DNA of 64,000 nucleotides from Micractinium sp. NFX-FRZ (taxonomy: Eukaryota; Chlorophyta; Trebouxiophyceae; Chlorellales; Chlorellaceae). The notes under the pieces are model-generated. The model did not search any database. It worked only from the letters and a program-made list of their open reading frames with translations, and was not told the DNA's origin. Each line of letters opens with the position of its first letter. The first letter of the stretch is position 1. The position numbers and the translations under genes are program-made. Positions 47,875 to 58,200 of the stretch are shown piece after piece. The DNA lies in NCBI GenBank assembly GCA_029339195.1, contig JAPTJF010000102.1:1-64000 (forward strand), read 5' to 3'.

Positions 47875-50202
47875 ATGCAGGCGCTTACCACCGCCTGTCC
47901 CGCGGCCACCGCTGGCCAGCACCTTCAGCGGCAGCGGCGGCGCCGGGTGCCCTGCGCCGCCAGCGCTGCCGCCACGCCACGGGGTCTGCAGGAGGAGCAG
48001 CAGTTGCAGGAGGTCCCTGCCAGCGCAAGTCTGGACCGGCGCACCCTGCTGGGTGGAGTTGCGGCGTTGGCGGCAGCAGCAGCTTGCCAGCCGGCCTGGG
48101 CAATCCAGGGGATCACGGCAGGGCGCATCCCAGGTGGGTGTGCGGCGCTGGAGCACCCGTGCGGCGGGCGCCTTTTTGCTGGGGGTAGTACAAACAGCAA
48201 GCGTGCATGGGGGGCCATCTGGTGCACTCCCTGCTTGGTTGCTCGACAGCGAGTCTCACGTTGTCTGGGCGTCTGCTGATGGCACCATCAGTGCGGACGG
48301 GGCTGCAGGCTGGGGGCCAGTGCTGGTGCCAGCTTCAGCGGTCCCCTTATCCTGTTTTCCTGGCAGGTGTGACTGGGCCCGACGCCGACGGATTCTACAC
48401 CTACCAGCGGCCCGAGGGCAAGAGCGGTGAGCACGTGGGCTGGCTGGGAATCCCGCAGCGCAAGCGTGCTCCCGAAGCGGAGCAGACGGGGCGGCAGCCC
48501 AGCCCCGCCCCGCCTTGCCCCGCCTCGCTCTCCCAGCCTGCCTCCCGCCCTCGCTTCTCTGCCTTCCATGCCCGGATCGGAAGCCCTGAAGTGACGCGCC
48601 GCTGCCTCACTCCACACATCCCCCCTCCCCTATCCCATGGCGTGGCTGCCATTGCCGCAGGCGGCCATGGTGTTGGGTGGACGGAGGTGGACCGCTATTC
48701 CTTCAAGGTGCCCGAGGGCTGGCAGGAGGTGCCCGTGAGCATCGCAGACCTGGTGAGGAGTCCAGTGCAGGGCAGAGCATTTGTGGGGAAGGTCCAGATT
48801 GGGCCACACACGTGGAGCGTGGTACTGTTATGGGTGTGGAATGGGTGCCAGCCTGCCCATGTGGTGAGGCGGGCGCAAGGCACCGCACCTTGCCGGTCCG
48901 GTTCGGTTCGTGGCAAGCCCACAAGCTAGGGTGTGCAATGGCCAGGCAGCTTCCAGGGGTCCAGGGCCATGAGTCGCATCTTGATGTTGCCTTCAGGGGG
49001 AGCACAGGGCAGGGCAGGGCGGGCGCATGAGAGCTTGGAGTGCATGTTTGCGAGATCAGGGTGCCGCCACCAGGGCGCCGACCAGGGCAGCCTGCTGGCG
49101 GCGGCCCGCCTGGCAGCCCTGGTCCAACGCAATCCAGTCTCTCACGTGGCCCCACAGAGATTGACCAGCGCTACCAGAGCACACACATCTGGCGGGACCA
49201 GGCTTGCAGTGGCGGACCCAAGTGTGACCCTGGCTTGAGCCCACCCCTCCCTCTGCAGGGCGGCACGGAGATTGACCTGCGCTACCAGAGCACGGACCAG
49301 GGAAACCTTCTGGTGGTGGTGGCGCCGGTGGCGCGCTTCCGGGACATCCCTTTCAACTCCTCCATCACCATCCGTGACCTGGGGGAACCCGAGGTCATGA
49401 TTGCCGGCTTTGCTCCCGAGCTGTACGGCGGGCCACTGAACGAGGGGGATGTGCTGGACATGAAGGTGTGTGCTTGGAGGGGAGGGGAGCGGGCACGGGC
49501 GCAGCTTGCGTGGGGGCAGGAGGTCGGCGGTGCTGGACATGAAGGTGCGAGGGGGAGGGGAGGGGAGCGGGCACTGCTTGTGCGTGGGGGCAGTGTGGTG
49601 AGAGCGGTGGTGTCTTCAGGGGGGATGGAGCAAGGTGAGGTGGAGCCTTGCAATGGGTAGGCGGCTTGGGGGGGGCGATTGGTTGCCCGTCTACAGGCTT
49701 GCCAGCAAGCTGGCGTGGCAGAGAGGGCCCACACTCGTTGCCAGCCGTGCGCGCCTCCCACAGCACCCGTTCTGCACTTTTTGCGCGCTCAAACTCTGCA
49801 TCATCTGAGTATGCTGTCACTGCCTCCACTCCACGTGCAGGTGGTGACCCGGGGCGACATGACCTATTACGTGTACGAGCTCAGCAAGCACCGCCTGGTC
49901 AGCGCAGCAGCCACAGGTGCGCTCGGCGCACGCTTGGGTGGTTGTGCACTGGCGTTTTGACGGACCCCTGCAGGCCTGCCGGTCGCGCCCCTTGCCCTGC
50001 CGCTTACTGTTGTTGGTCTGCCGCATATATATGTGTGTGTGTGTGTGTGCCCCTCCCCCCGCCTGCAGGCAACCGCCTGTACATCATCTCCATCAGCGCC
50101 AAGAGCCTTCAGTGGCGCAAGCACGCCGACACGCTGCTCACCATCCGAGACTCGTTCACCGTCCCCTCAAAGGTGGTGGTGCCAGACATCCTGGAGTCGT
50201 GA
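47875..50202 (+). CDS. PsbP-domain (PPD-type) thylakoid lumen protein
   Basis: Exons: 47875-48133, 48367-48426, 48661-48752, 49259-49465, 49841-49916, 50069-50202; 275 aa. The N-terminus is bipartite: an Arg/Ala transit peptide, then DRRTLLGGVAALAAAAACQP with AWA before the predicted cut, a twin-arginine (Tat) lumen-targeting signal. The mature part has DGFYTYQRPEGKSG, YSFKVPEGWQEV, TEIDLRYQSTDQGNLLVVVA, LGEPEVMIAGFAPELYGG, YYVYELSKH and NRLYIISISAKSLQWRKHAD, the PsbP fold. PsbP proper stabilises the oxygen-evolving complex; the low similarity to canonical PsbP and the long loops suggest one of the PPD paralogues, whose roles are in photosystem assembly. Start chosen as the first ATG before the transit peptide. 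Confidence 0.88.
49154..49186 (+). pseudogene. Remnant copy of the PsbP-domain gene exon 4 start
   Basis: ACAGAGATTGACCAGCGCTA and what follows repeats the start of the real exon (49259 onward), including a CAG acceptor. In the equivalent frame it still reads EIDQRYQST against EIDLRYQST. It lies in the upstream intron about 106 bp before the real copy and then diverges. Confidence 0.75.
49449..49580 (+). repeat. Tandem copy of the PsbP-domain gene exon 4 end and donor
   Basis: GTGCTGGACATGAAGGTG at the real exon end (49451-49468) is repeated at about 49531-49548, followed in both by GGAGGGGAGGGGAGCGGGCA. Unit about 80 bp. Both copies retain AAG followed by GTG. Confidence 0.92.
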
Positions 50203-50282
50203 GGCACTCTGGGCGTGCCTCCTCGACTCCCTATGCTCACATGCCCACCAAGGCGGTCGTGCCAGATGTCCTGGACTCCTGA
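50170..50282 (+). repeat. Duplicated C-terminal codons beyond the stop of the PsbP-domain gene
   Basis: The last coding segment 50170-50202 (KVVVPDILES, stop) recurs 80 bp downstream at 50250-50282 as KAVVPDVLDS, stop, in an intact frame. Differences are mainly third positions or conservative changes. Confidence 0.9.
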
Positions 50283-50863
50283 GTTGGCGCTGGCCTGCTG
50301 CTGAACCTCAAACTGGTTTCGCCCCCTCCTCCTGCTGAGCTGCCCTGTCCCATGAGCGCCACCCGTGTTTTATTTGGTGCTGCTGATTTTGAGCCTGCCT
50401 CCTCCGAAAGTGGCCGCCCTCTGCCTGGCCAGCCGCCATTTCATGCTGCCCCCTGCACTTTCATGCCCTGTCCCCACCATGTGCTGAGACCGATCTGCCT
50501 GCTTGTTCGCTCCTAGCCTCTGCCTCCCACGAGTATTGCCACGTGGAATTCCGACACGCAGCTGTCAACGGTACCGCTTTCACTTGGCTGGCCTCTTGAT
50601 GCCATTCTTCCCGCGCTCTGAATCAAGCGGGCGTTGTGATTATCACTGCTCATGAACAGGTTGCTCAGGGCAGGGCCAGGCGGGCAGGCAGGCCAGGCAG
50701 GGCGGACAAGCAACGGCCTGCACAAGCAAGCAGGGCGCTATGGGAGCACCCAGCATGACCAGCATGTGTGCAGCATGCTCAGCGCTTCTTTACAGACCCT
50801 TTACAGAGTGCACAGGAGAGGTAACTTGCAGGGAACCAGCGTGCACTCGTGACTGCTGTCCCC
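50203..50863. other. 3' flanks of convergent genes
   Basis: Contains the duplicated C-terminal segment and, on the minus strand, two TGTAA motifs for the pseudouridine synthase gene. No further gene. Confidence 0.55.
50790..50805 (-). terminator. Two TGTAA poly(A) signals of the pseudouridine synthase gene
   Basis: TTACA at 50790-50794 and 50801-50805 read TGTAA on the minus strand, 59-74 bp past the stop at 50864. Confidence 0.6.
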
Positions 50864-53338
50864 TCACTCGCTGCCCTCCTCATCCGTGTTCTGCTGGGCT
50901 GCCGCCTCTGCCAGCATCCTTTCCAGCTTGCTGGCCTGCCGCTCCTCACGCCAAGCCTGGAAGGTGCCCAGAAGCTGCCGCAACTCCTCCTCGTCGTACC
51001 ACATCGCATCCAGGTCGCGGCCCCACTGTGCCCACTCCTCTCCCGCCAGCAACGTGCTCAGCGCGGGCACCATGCCCTGCTGCAGGAAGGCCTGCTGCGC
51101 TGCGCTGCCCTGCTCACGGAGCTCCAGGGTGTCGCCACTCCACTGGGCTGCCGCCGCAGCCTGGCCCGACCAGCTGCGCTTGAAGGGGCTGCGGGACGGG
51201 AGGATAGGCAGGAGGAAACGGCGAGGCGCGGAAGCAAATGAAATGACTTCATTGGAAGATCAGAGAGGGCGGGACGTGGCTGCTGGGCTGCAAAGCCCCG
51301 TCGAGTCTGCTGCCGCTCACGCGGGCAAGCAGTGAGCTTCCAGACACTGCAGGCCGTGAGCAAGCTGCAGCGAGCCCCGGCACGGCTGCTGCCATGCGTG
51401 CTGGTCCCTCTCCCCAGCTGCCCTTATGCAGCAAAGCCACTTAAGCCACACACAGAGGATCCCTCCCGTCCTGAACAGCGCCCCCATCAGGATGGCAGCA
51501 CTGGATGGCGCCCGGGGCAGGCGCACGCCTGCACACCTGCACGCCTGCACACCCATTCACCTCCCTCCCCATGCTGCCCGCACGCATCTCAGCCTCACCT
51601 GAATTGCGCCCCCATCAGCATGAGGGTGCTGGGCGGCGCCAGCGGCAGGTTCATGCGCGCCGGAGTGGCCAGGGATGCCTCCAGAAGTTCAAGAGGCACG
51701 CGGCCGCGCGCCACCGCCACCGCCATCCCCACCATATGTCGAATTTGATGAAGCATGAAGCTGCCGCCCTGCTTGGGCGGGGTGGCGAGAGGGGGTGTGG
51801 GGAGGGTGGGGTGAGGGGTGAGGGAAGGCGGTGACACCAGGCCAGCAGAACAAGGCTGGGCCAAGGGGGAGAGAACAAGTGTTCAAGTGTGTGTGATGCA
51901 GCCCGCCAAGCAGGCCCTCCTGCCCAGCAGGGCAGGGCAGGGCACTTGGTCAGGGCAGGGCAAGGCAGGTGAAGGGCACGTTCCGGGCCGTGCAGGGCAT
52001 GCAGAAGCTGCCGGGCATGCGGGAGATGGGGCAGGCAGTGGGGCCAGGGCGTGGCTATCTCAGGGGAGAGAGGAGGGTGGGCGCACCTGCAGGCTGAGCG
52101 TGACGCACGGCTCTCCCCCAGGCACCAGGCTCCTGAGCTCAGTGTCTGCCTGGCACCACTCAATGAAGCTGCAGGGCGGGGTGCGGGGGGACGGGTGCAG
52201 AGGGAGGGAAGCTGAGCTGAGCTAGGGCGGCTGAGGGGGCGGGGAGGACATGACATGCATGGGGTAACTACCAGGAAGCCGAGATCCCGCACCACAGGCT
52301 CACAGCCTGAAAGCCTACAGTGCAGGCATGCACCCGGAGCTGTAGTGCATGCCCAACTGTGGTAAGCTGTGATGACTACAGTCTAGACTAGAGCACAGCC
52401 TAGGGGCAGCCTCCAACCCAAGCCACCACTGTGCAGATCTGTATCACTCGCTATCTGCAGGCGCAGCCGCCCAGCGTGCCCAGCCTAGGAGCACCCACAG
52501 CCCAAAGCAGCCAGCATGCACCCATACCGTTCGTGCTAACTAACCAGTGCTAACTAACCACCAGCGCACCGGTAGTGGCGGCGCACAACCAAGTCAGCAG
52601 CGTCCTTCTCATGCTTCCACTCCAGCCGAATGCGCCCCTTCCTCACTGCCTCCTCCTCCCCCTCCCCGGCCGCCGGGTCGTCGCCGCCGCTGAGCTGAGC
52701 TGCCGCTGCTGCTGCCGCTGTTGCTGCCGCCGCTGCTGCTGCTGCAGCTGCTGCTGTTGAGGCCGCTGCCAGTGCAGCCGCAGCCTCCGCCGCTGCCACG
52801 CTTTCCTCCTCATCCACCTCCTCCTCCTCTGCCGGGTCGCCCTCTGTGCCTGCCCTTGAGCTTGCCAGGCTGTCCTGCTCGCTGCGGCTCATCCGCCGCC
52901 GCCCGCTGCCCCGCCCGCCTTCACTCTCACGGTACAGCCTCCGCTTTGTGAAGTTGTGAAATGGGTGAGTCCCCTGGAACCGCTCCCACGCCTGCTGCAG
53001 CAGCGCCAGCCGGGCCTCGTCCGCCTGCCCTCCATCCAGAGCCAGGCCCAGTATTGAGGCGGGCAGGTAGTAGCGGTAGGAGCGGCGGATGCACTCGGTG
53101 CGAGCGTTGAAGCTCTTGCTGACCCGCTGGATGCTGAACACACGCACCTGTAAGAGCGGCCAAGGGCGGGCGGGGGAAGGCGGTGCAGGAGGCTGGGGTT
53201 GGGCAGGGCAGGGTGAGAGCGGGTTGCAAGGGCGGGACCAAAGGACCAGGCAGTGTGAGCGTGTCAGGGGGGATGCCCAATGCCCAGGGTGAGAACCCGC
53301 TGCAAGGAGGGAGGGCCGCATGGGCAGCCGCAACCCCA

Positions 53339-53369
<31 letters not shown>

Positions 53370-54746
53370 AGCAGCTGCGCCCAGCCCTGGCCCATATCTC
53401 TCAAGCACTTCCGGCGGCAGGCATGCAGCAGTAGCTGCCGCCAAGGCCGGCCCCTCTGGGCCAGCTTGCCTGCCCTGCCTTGTACCACCCGACCACTCCC
53501 CAACGCCCCCCCAACACCCCGCTGCCAACACCCCGCTGCCAGCACCCACCCCGCCCTTGCGCACCTCTGGCGGCAGATGCGCGTTGATGGCCGCTGCCAG
53601 GGCCTGCCCCTCGGGGTCCGTCTCAAAGCTCTCCACATCGGGCACCTCCAGCTTGAGGGCCACAACTGTGGCCAGCGAGTGAACCGACTTGTCGGTGCGG
53701 CTGCTGCGGCTCCAGGCCACCTGCACACACACACACACGGGCGCGGCCACAGGGCGAGGCTTCAGGCCTTCAGGTAGAGCTGGTAGCTGCTGTGCTGGCC
53801 ACAGGAGGGGTGCGGGCGGCGCAGGCACAGAGCAGGCCAGGGGCACAGAGCAGTGGCAGCAGAGGCTGGAGGGAGCTCGGGGGTGTTGCGTCGGGCCACC
53901 CAGCCTCCTCAAATTCTTCCCACCAACTTCATCACAGCTCAAGCCAAGGCAGCCTCCCAAGCTTGCCAAGGTGACCGCTTCCAGGCAGCCGCCCACCACA
54001 ACAACCAACTGCCGCAGCAGCCCAACAGCCACCAGACCGCTTAACCCAGCCGCCCACTCCTCTGTCAAGCACAGTCTGTATTGTTGGTAAATAGACCGGT
54101 GCATGGTTCCAGGCCCCCACACCTTGCTGAGCTTGCCCCGGTTGGACTCCAGGATGCCCCCTGCCCTGAATATCGCCTCCTCCAGGCAATCCTCAATCGT
54201 GTCCTCAGAGTCGGCAGTGGGCTGGATCTGCAGGCCTGCGGCAGCGCGGGGCAAGCCAGGGCGCGGCAGGCACGAAGGCTTGGTACCAAGGTATCCCAAT
54301 GCTGCTGGCCCACGCACACGGCGTCAGAGCGGCAGGTTACTGTGCATGGCGACCGTCCCCACCCCACCGCTGCGTCGGTGCAAGCCAGCCGCTGGCGCCA
54401 GCGATAGGGGGGGCTGCCTACCTCGGAACTCGGTCCCCTCGTACCCTACAAACATGGCCACCTTGCGCTTGCCAGCTCGCGCGGCCATGAGGCCATCCGC
54501 CGGCGCTGCGGCATCGGCTGGAGCGGCAAGCGGCAGCTCAGCCGTGGCGGCAGGCGGCGGCTCGGCTGCCGCCGCCGCCGCTGCTGCTGCATGTGGTCGA
54601 GCATGTCGGCTGACGGTTGCCAGCAGCTGCTGTCGCTGAAGCCGCCACACGCCGCTGCTGCAGGCGGCGCTCTGCCTGCGGCACCCGAGCACCCCGGCGG
54701 GCCGCAGCCACGCCGCAGTCACCATGCGCTGCGCAGTGGCTTGCAT
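50864..54746 (-). CDS. tRNA pseudouridine synthase, TruA/Pus1 family
   Basis: Exons: 54746-54422, 54235-54123, 53720-53565, 53147-52570, 52168-52087, 51768-51599, 51188-50864; 582 aa. An Arg/Ala-rich N-terminus suggests organelle targeting. [18 protein letters not shown] starts the catalytic domain; AIFRAGGI follows; [20 protein letters not shown] carries the catalytic Asp in [24 protein letters not shown] and [10 protein letters not shown] match the tRNA-binding motifs; [20 protein letters not shown] is the C-terminal signature. The family converts U to pseudouridine in tRNA, typically positions 38-40 (TruA) or several sites (Pus1). A Glu/Ala-rich insertion of about 100 residues splits the domain. 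The exon 4 donor (52569) was chosen because it is the only one in phase with the next exon. Confidence 0.9.
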
Positions 54747-55290
54747 CGCAATGACATATGTGACGAGAGTTGCGAGGGTGGTCTGCAAGGCGGAATGCGC
54801 ACACTTGGCGCAGTCCAGGCTGGCAGCCGAGAACCTGCAGCCGAGAATCGCGCTCTGTTCGTCGTGAACGCAATGAAGGACGCATGAGGTGCATGTGAAA
54901 AGTCGTAACGTCCTCCACATGCTGAGTAACAAAGGCCTGCATCTGGTGATGGTGACCGACCGGCGCCGCAATTGCCGCAGGTTGGCTGCGGCAGCCAACC
55001 TGTTGTTGTTCTAGACGGGAGGACAAATTGCCTTGCATTCTAAATATTAAAACATCTTCCTGTACAATTGACAAGGTGTTTTTCGGCATGCTACACACGC
55101 ACATCGATTGGGCAGGGCATCAAGCAGACAGAAGCACTCGAGGGGATGCTCGCAGCGCCGGGCTATGCTGGCATCTTCGAGTGCCTCTACCTTCTTGCCT
55201 GGTGGCCAAAAGCGCCCACCCCAAGCGGCCTCACGGGCAGGTCCAGGGCACCGGTGTGTGCACCCCTGCCCACGGCTCCGCCAGCCCCCC
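54747..55290. other. Intergenic region
   Basis: Promoter of the pseudouridine synthase gene and 3' flank of the protease gene. The frame upstream of 54746 is open but its extra sequence is not conserved-looking. No gene seen; 55040-55090 is AT-rich for this window. Confidence 0.5.
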
Positions 55291-58200
55291 TCACAGCACC
55301 TGCTGCACGCTGTCAAAGTACCCGGGCTGCTGCCCCTGCGCTTGGTCCACCTGTGCCTGCGAGGTGACAGAGGCCACGCGCCCCTGCTCCGCCACCACCT
55401 CGAACAGCGGGGCCAGGGCTTTCAGGTCCTCGGCAGTGGTGCCCAGCACCCGGTCCCTGCAGGGGGGCTCAGCAGTGACCAAATGTTAAAAACACATGGC
55501 CAGTCATTTGTTGGTGCACTTTTTGCACCTGCCAGCCCGCCCCTCCTCACTGCCCTTCAACCCACCCCCCACACCTCTGAGCTTCACGCCAACCGTGACT
55601 GCCCCCCCTCCCACCTGCGGGCCTGCCCTTCTTCATTCCACCCCCCGCTGCACCTCGAGAGCTTCACGCCAACCGTGACTGCTCCCCTCCCCACCTGCGG
55701 GCCTGCCCCCCCTCATCACACTAGTCCTCCTTACCTCCCGCCACACCTCAACAGCAACCAACCGGGACCCACTCCCCTGCCCACCTGCGGGCCTGCCTCT
55801 CTTCATCGCTGATCTCCAGGATGTGGCGCGTGAGGCCGGTGAGGCCCTTGGCGTCTGGCAGCTGGAAGGCGTCGATGCTGCCGATTTCACCCACGATGCT
55901 GCGGGGGGAGAAGGCGGGTGTGGTGCGGGAAGGGGTATGGGGGAAGTGGCGCTGGGAGGGCCATGGAAACCTGGCAGGTGCCTGGCCAGGGTGTGGCCGG
56001 TTTCCGCACTTTGGCTGTGGGAACGATGTTGAGCACCCTCAGAGGCAAAGCAAAGCAACGCAAAAGCAGCAGACCCTGGCATAACACGAACCGGCCATTC
56101 TCGCCCAGAATGCTGCGGGCAGGTGAGGGGGGAAGGGGCAGATACCGAGATGACAGCGCAAGGCAGGATCTGGACGGGCGGACTGGGTTGTCCCTCGGTG
56201 TGCCCCACCACTGGGAACTGACCTCAGCAGCAGCCCGCCAGGAGGCAGGCAAGAATAAGCCGCATTTGGGGCCAGCACGCGCGCTTTGGTCAGCACTCAC
56301 GCTTTGGTCAGCACTCACGCTTTGGTCAGGGTTTCGATGGAGGGCTCTTCCTCTGCCAGCACCTGGGCCGCCTCTGTGGGGCAGGGCAGGATGGGGGGCA
56401 AGGGTTGCGGAAGGGTTGCGGCCAGCGTGAGAGCCGGTATCACAGGCGGAGTAACCAAAGCGTGCTGCTCAGCCAGCCTGGGCCGCCTCTATGGGGCATG
56501 GCAGGGCAGGATGCAACGACAGACAGCCCAAGAGGGGCCAACATTTGTGCGCTGCCAAGCGGATGCAAGCCGGCAGGCTACGTGGTTGTGGGCAGCGCAC
56601 AGACAAGTCAGGCTGGAGCGTTGCTTGCCAGCTCAGCCTGCGCTGCCTCAGCACCCCTGTTCTTGACTGCTTCATGTATGCACTCAGCGCCCCGCACTCA
56701 CTGTCAAAGGCCTCAACAGTGGACAGCAGGCCGGGGTCTCGGTAGGAATAAAAGGTGAGCTGCAGCGCGGTGCGGGTGCAGGGCAGGGCAGGCATCATCA
56801 TCTCAAGAGGTCAAGGTTGAGGGGTCGCAGAACTTGGGAAGCGGCGCAGCAGGGGGCGCGGCATGGGTGTCAAGTGCGGAACCTGCCTTGCAATTGGGAG
56901 CAGGTCTCAGTGAATTGCAGTAGCTGCATCCCACCTCCGCAGCCACCTGCCGGGTCCCCGAAGCGAGCGCTGCCTGTGCCCTGCTGCCCAGCGGCTGCCA
57001 GCGGTGTTGCGCAAGCACTCACCATACCATCGGTGAGGTCGAAACCCACGCCAGCCCCGTAGGCGCCGCCCGCCACGCGGATGCTGCAGGGCCATGTAGC
57101 GAGGCGCACAAGCACATAATGTCATGCATGCATGCTCTAGCCAGTGGTCGTAATGGGGCAGCAGGTACAGCAGGCCAACAGTTATGGCCCAGCCACGGTG
57201 CTCTGCCCTGCTCCCTGCCCTGCCCCCGCATGCTGCTCTGCCCCTGCTCACTCCTCGGCAGCCACTCAGCAGGCCAGCTACCGCTACTGTCTCAAATGAG
57301 GCTGACCGCCTGAGGTGCTGAGCTGGCGAAGCAAAGCGCGGCAGCCGCAGCGGTGTCGGACTCCGCAGGCAGCGCGCTGCCCCCAGCTTTGCACCGGCTA
57401 GCCTGGCTGGAAGCCTGGCTGGCAGTGCGTCCAGAAGGGGCAGGGCGCCACTGCCGCAGGCAGCAGGCTGCAGCCGACTGGGGTGCTGCTTGGCAGGCAA
57501 GGCACCAGATGCAGCACAGGGCACGCTGCTCGGCCGACCAAGCTCCAGCCACAGCATCAGGCAAGCTGCTCTAGTGATGACGTGTACCTCAGCGTGCAGC
57601 GCATGCAAGCGATGGCGGCCCACCTGTCCCAGAGGTAGGCGGTGGACAGGTAGTGTGTGGCCACAAACAGGCTGCCCGTGAGATTGAAGTTGTATGGCTG
57701 GCCGGCGTCGTAGTACAGGTTGCCAGCCTTGGATGTGTAGCCGACCTGGCACGACATGGCAGCATGGGGCAGGGTGCCGGCGTTGGGCCGCTGGCTGGGA
57801 TGGAGCACGGGGGCGGGCAGGCTGGCAGGCAGGCAGGCAGGCAGGCGGGCTCCCCATGCAATGCCTTCCGTCAAGCGCTATGGCGTGTTTGGCCACCGCT
57901 TCGGCATTTGCACTCGCGCTTTGACGTTCTGCACACAACCTGCACCGCCTCCTGCCGCAGCAACATAACCAACCTGTGTGGGCACTGTGAAGGCCTCGTT
58001 TGCCTCTGGCAGCATTGTGGTCCATTCCACCGGCTGGCGCTGGGCCCCGCTCGGCAGCGACTCCACGAGGCGGGCGGCAGCGGGCGCCACGTCAGCCAGC
58101 AGCCCCTCATCGCCCGTCAGGTTGATCAGCGCGCCGTCGCGCTGGATCGCGTACGCTCTGCAGAGTCGGCAACAGTGGCGAGATAAAGCAGGTGATGGTG

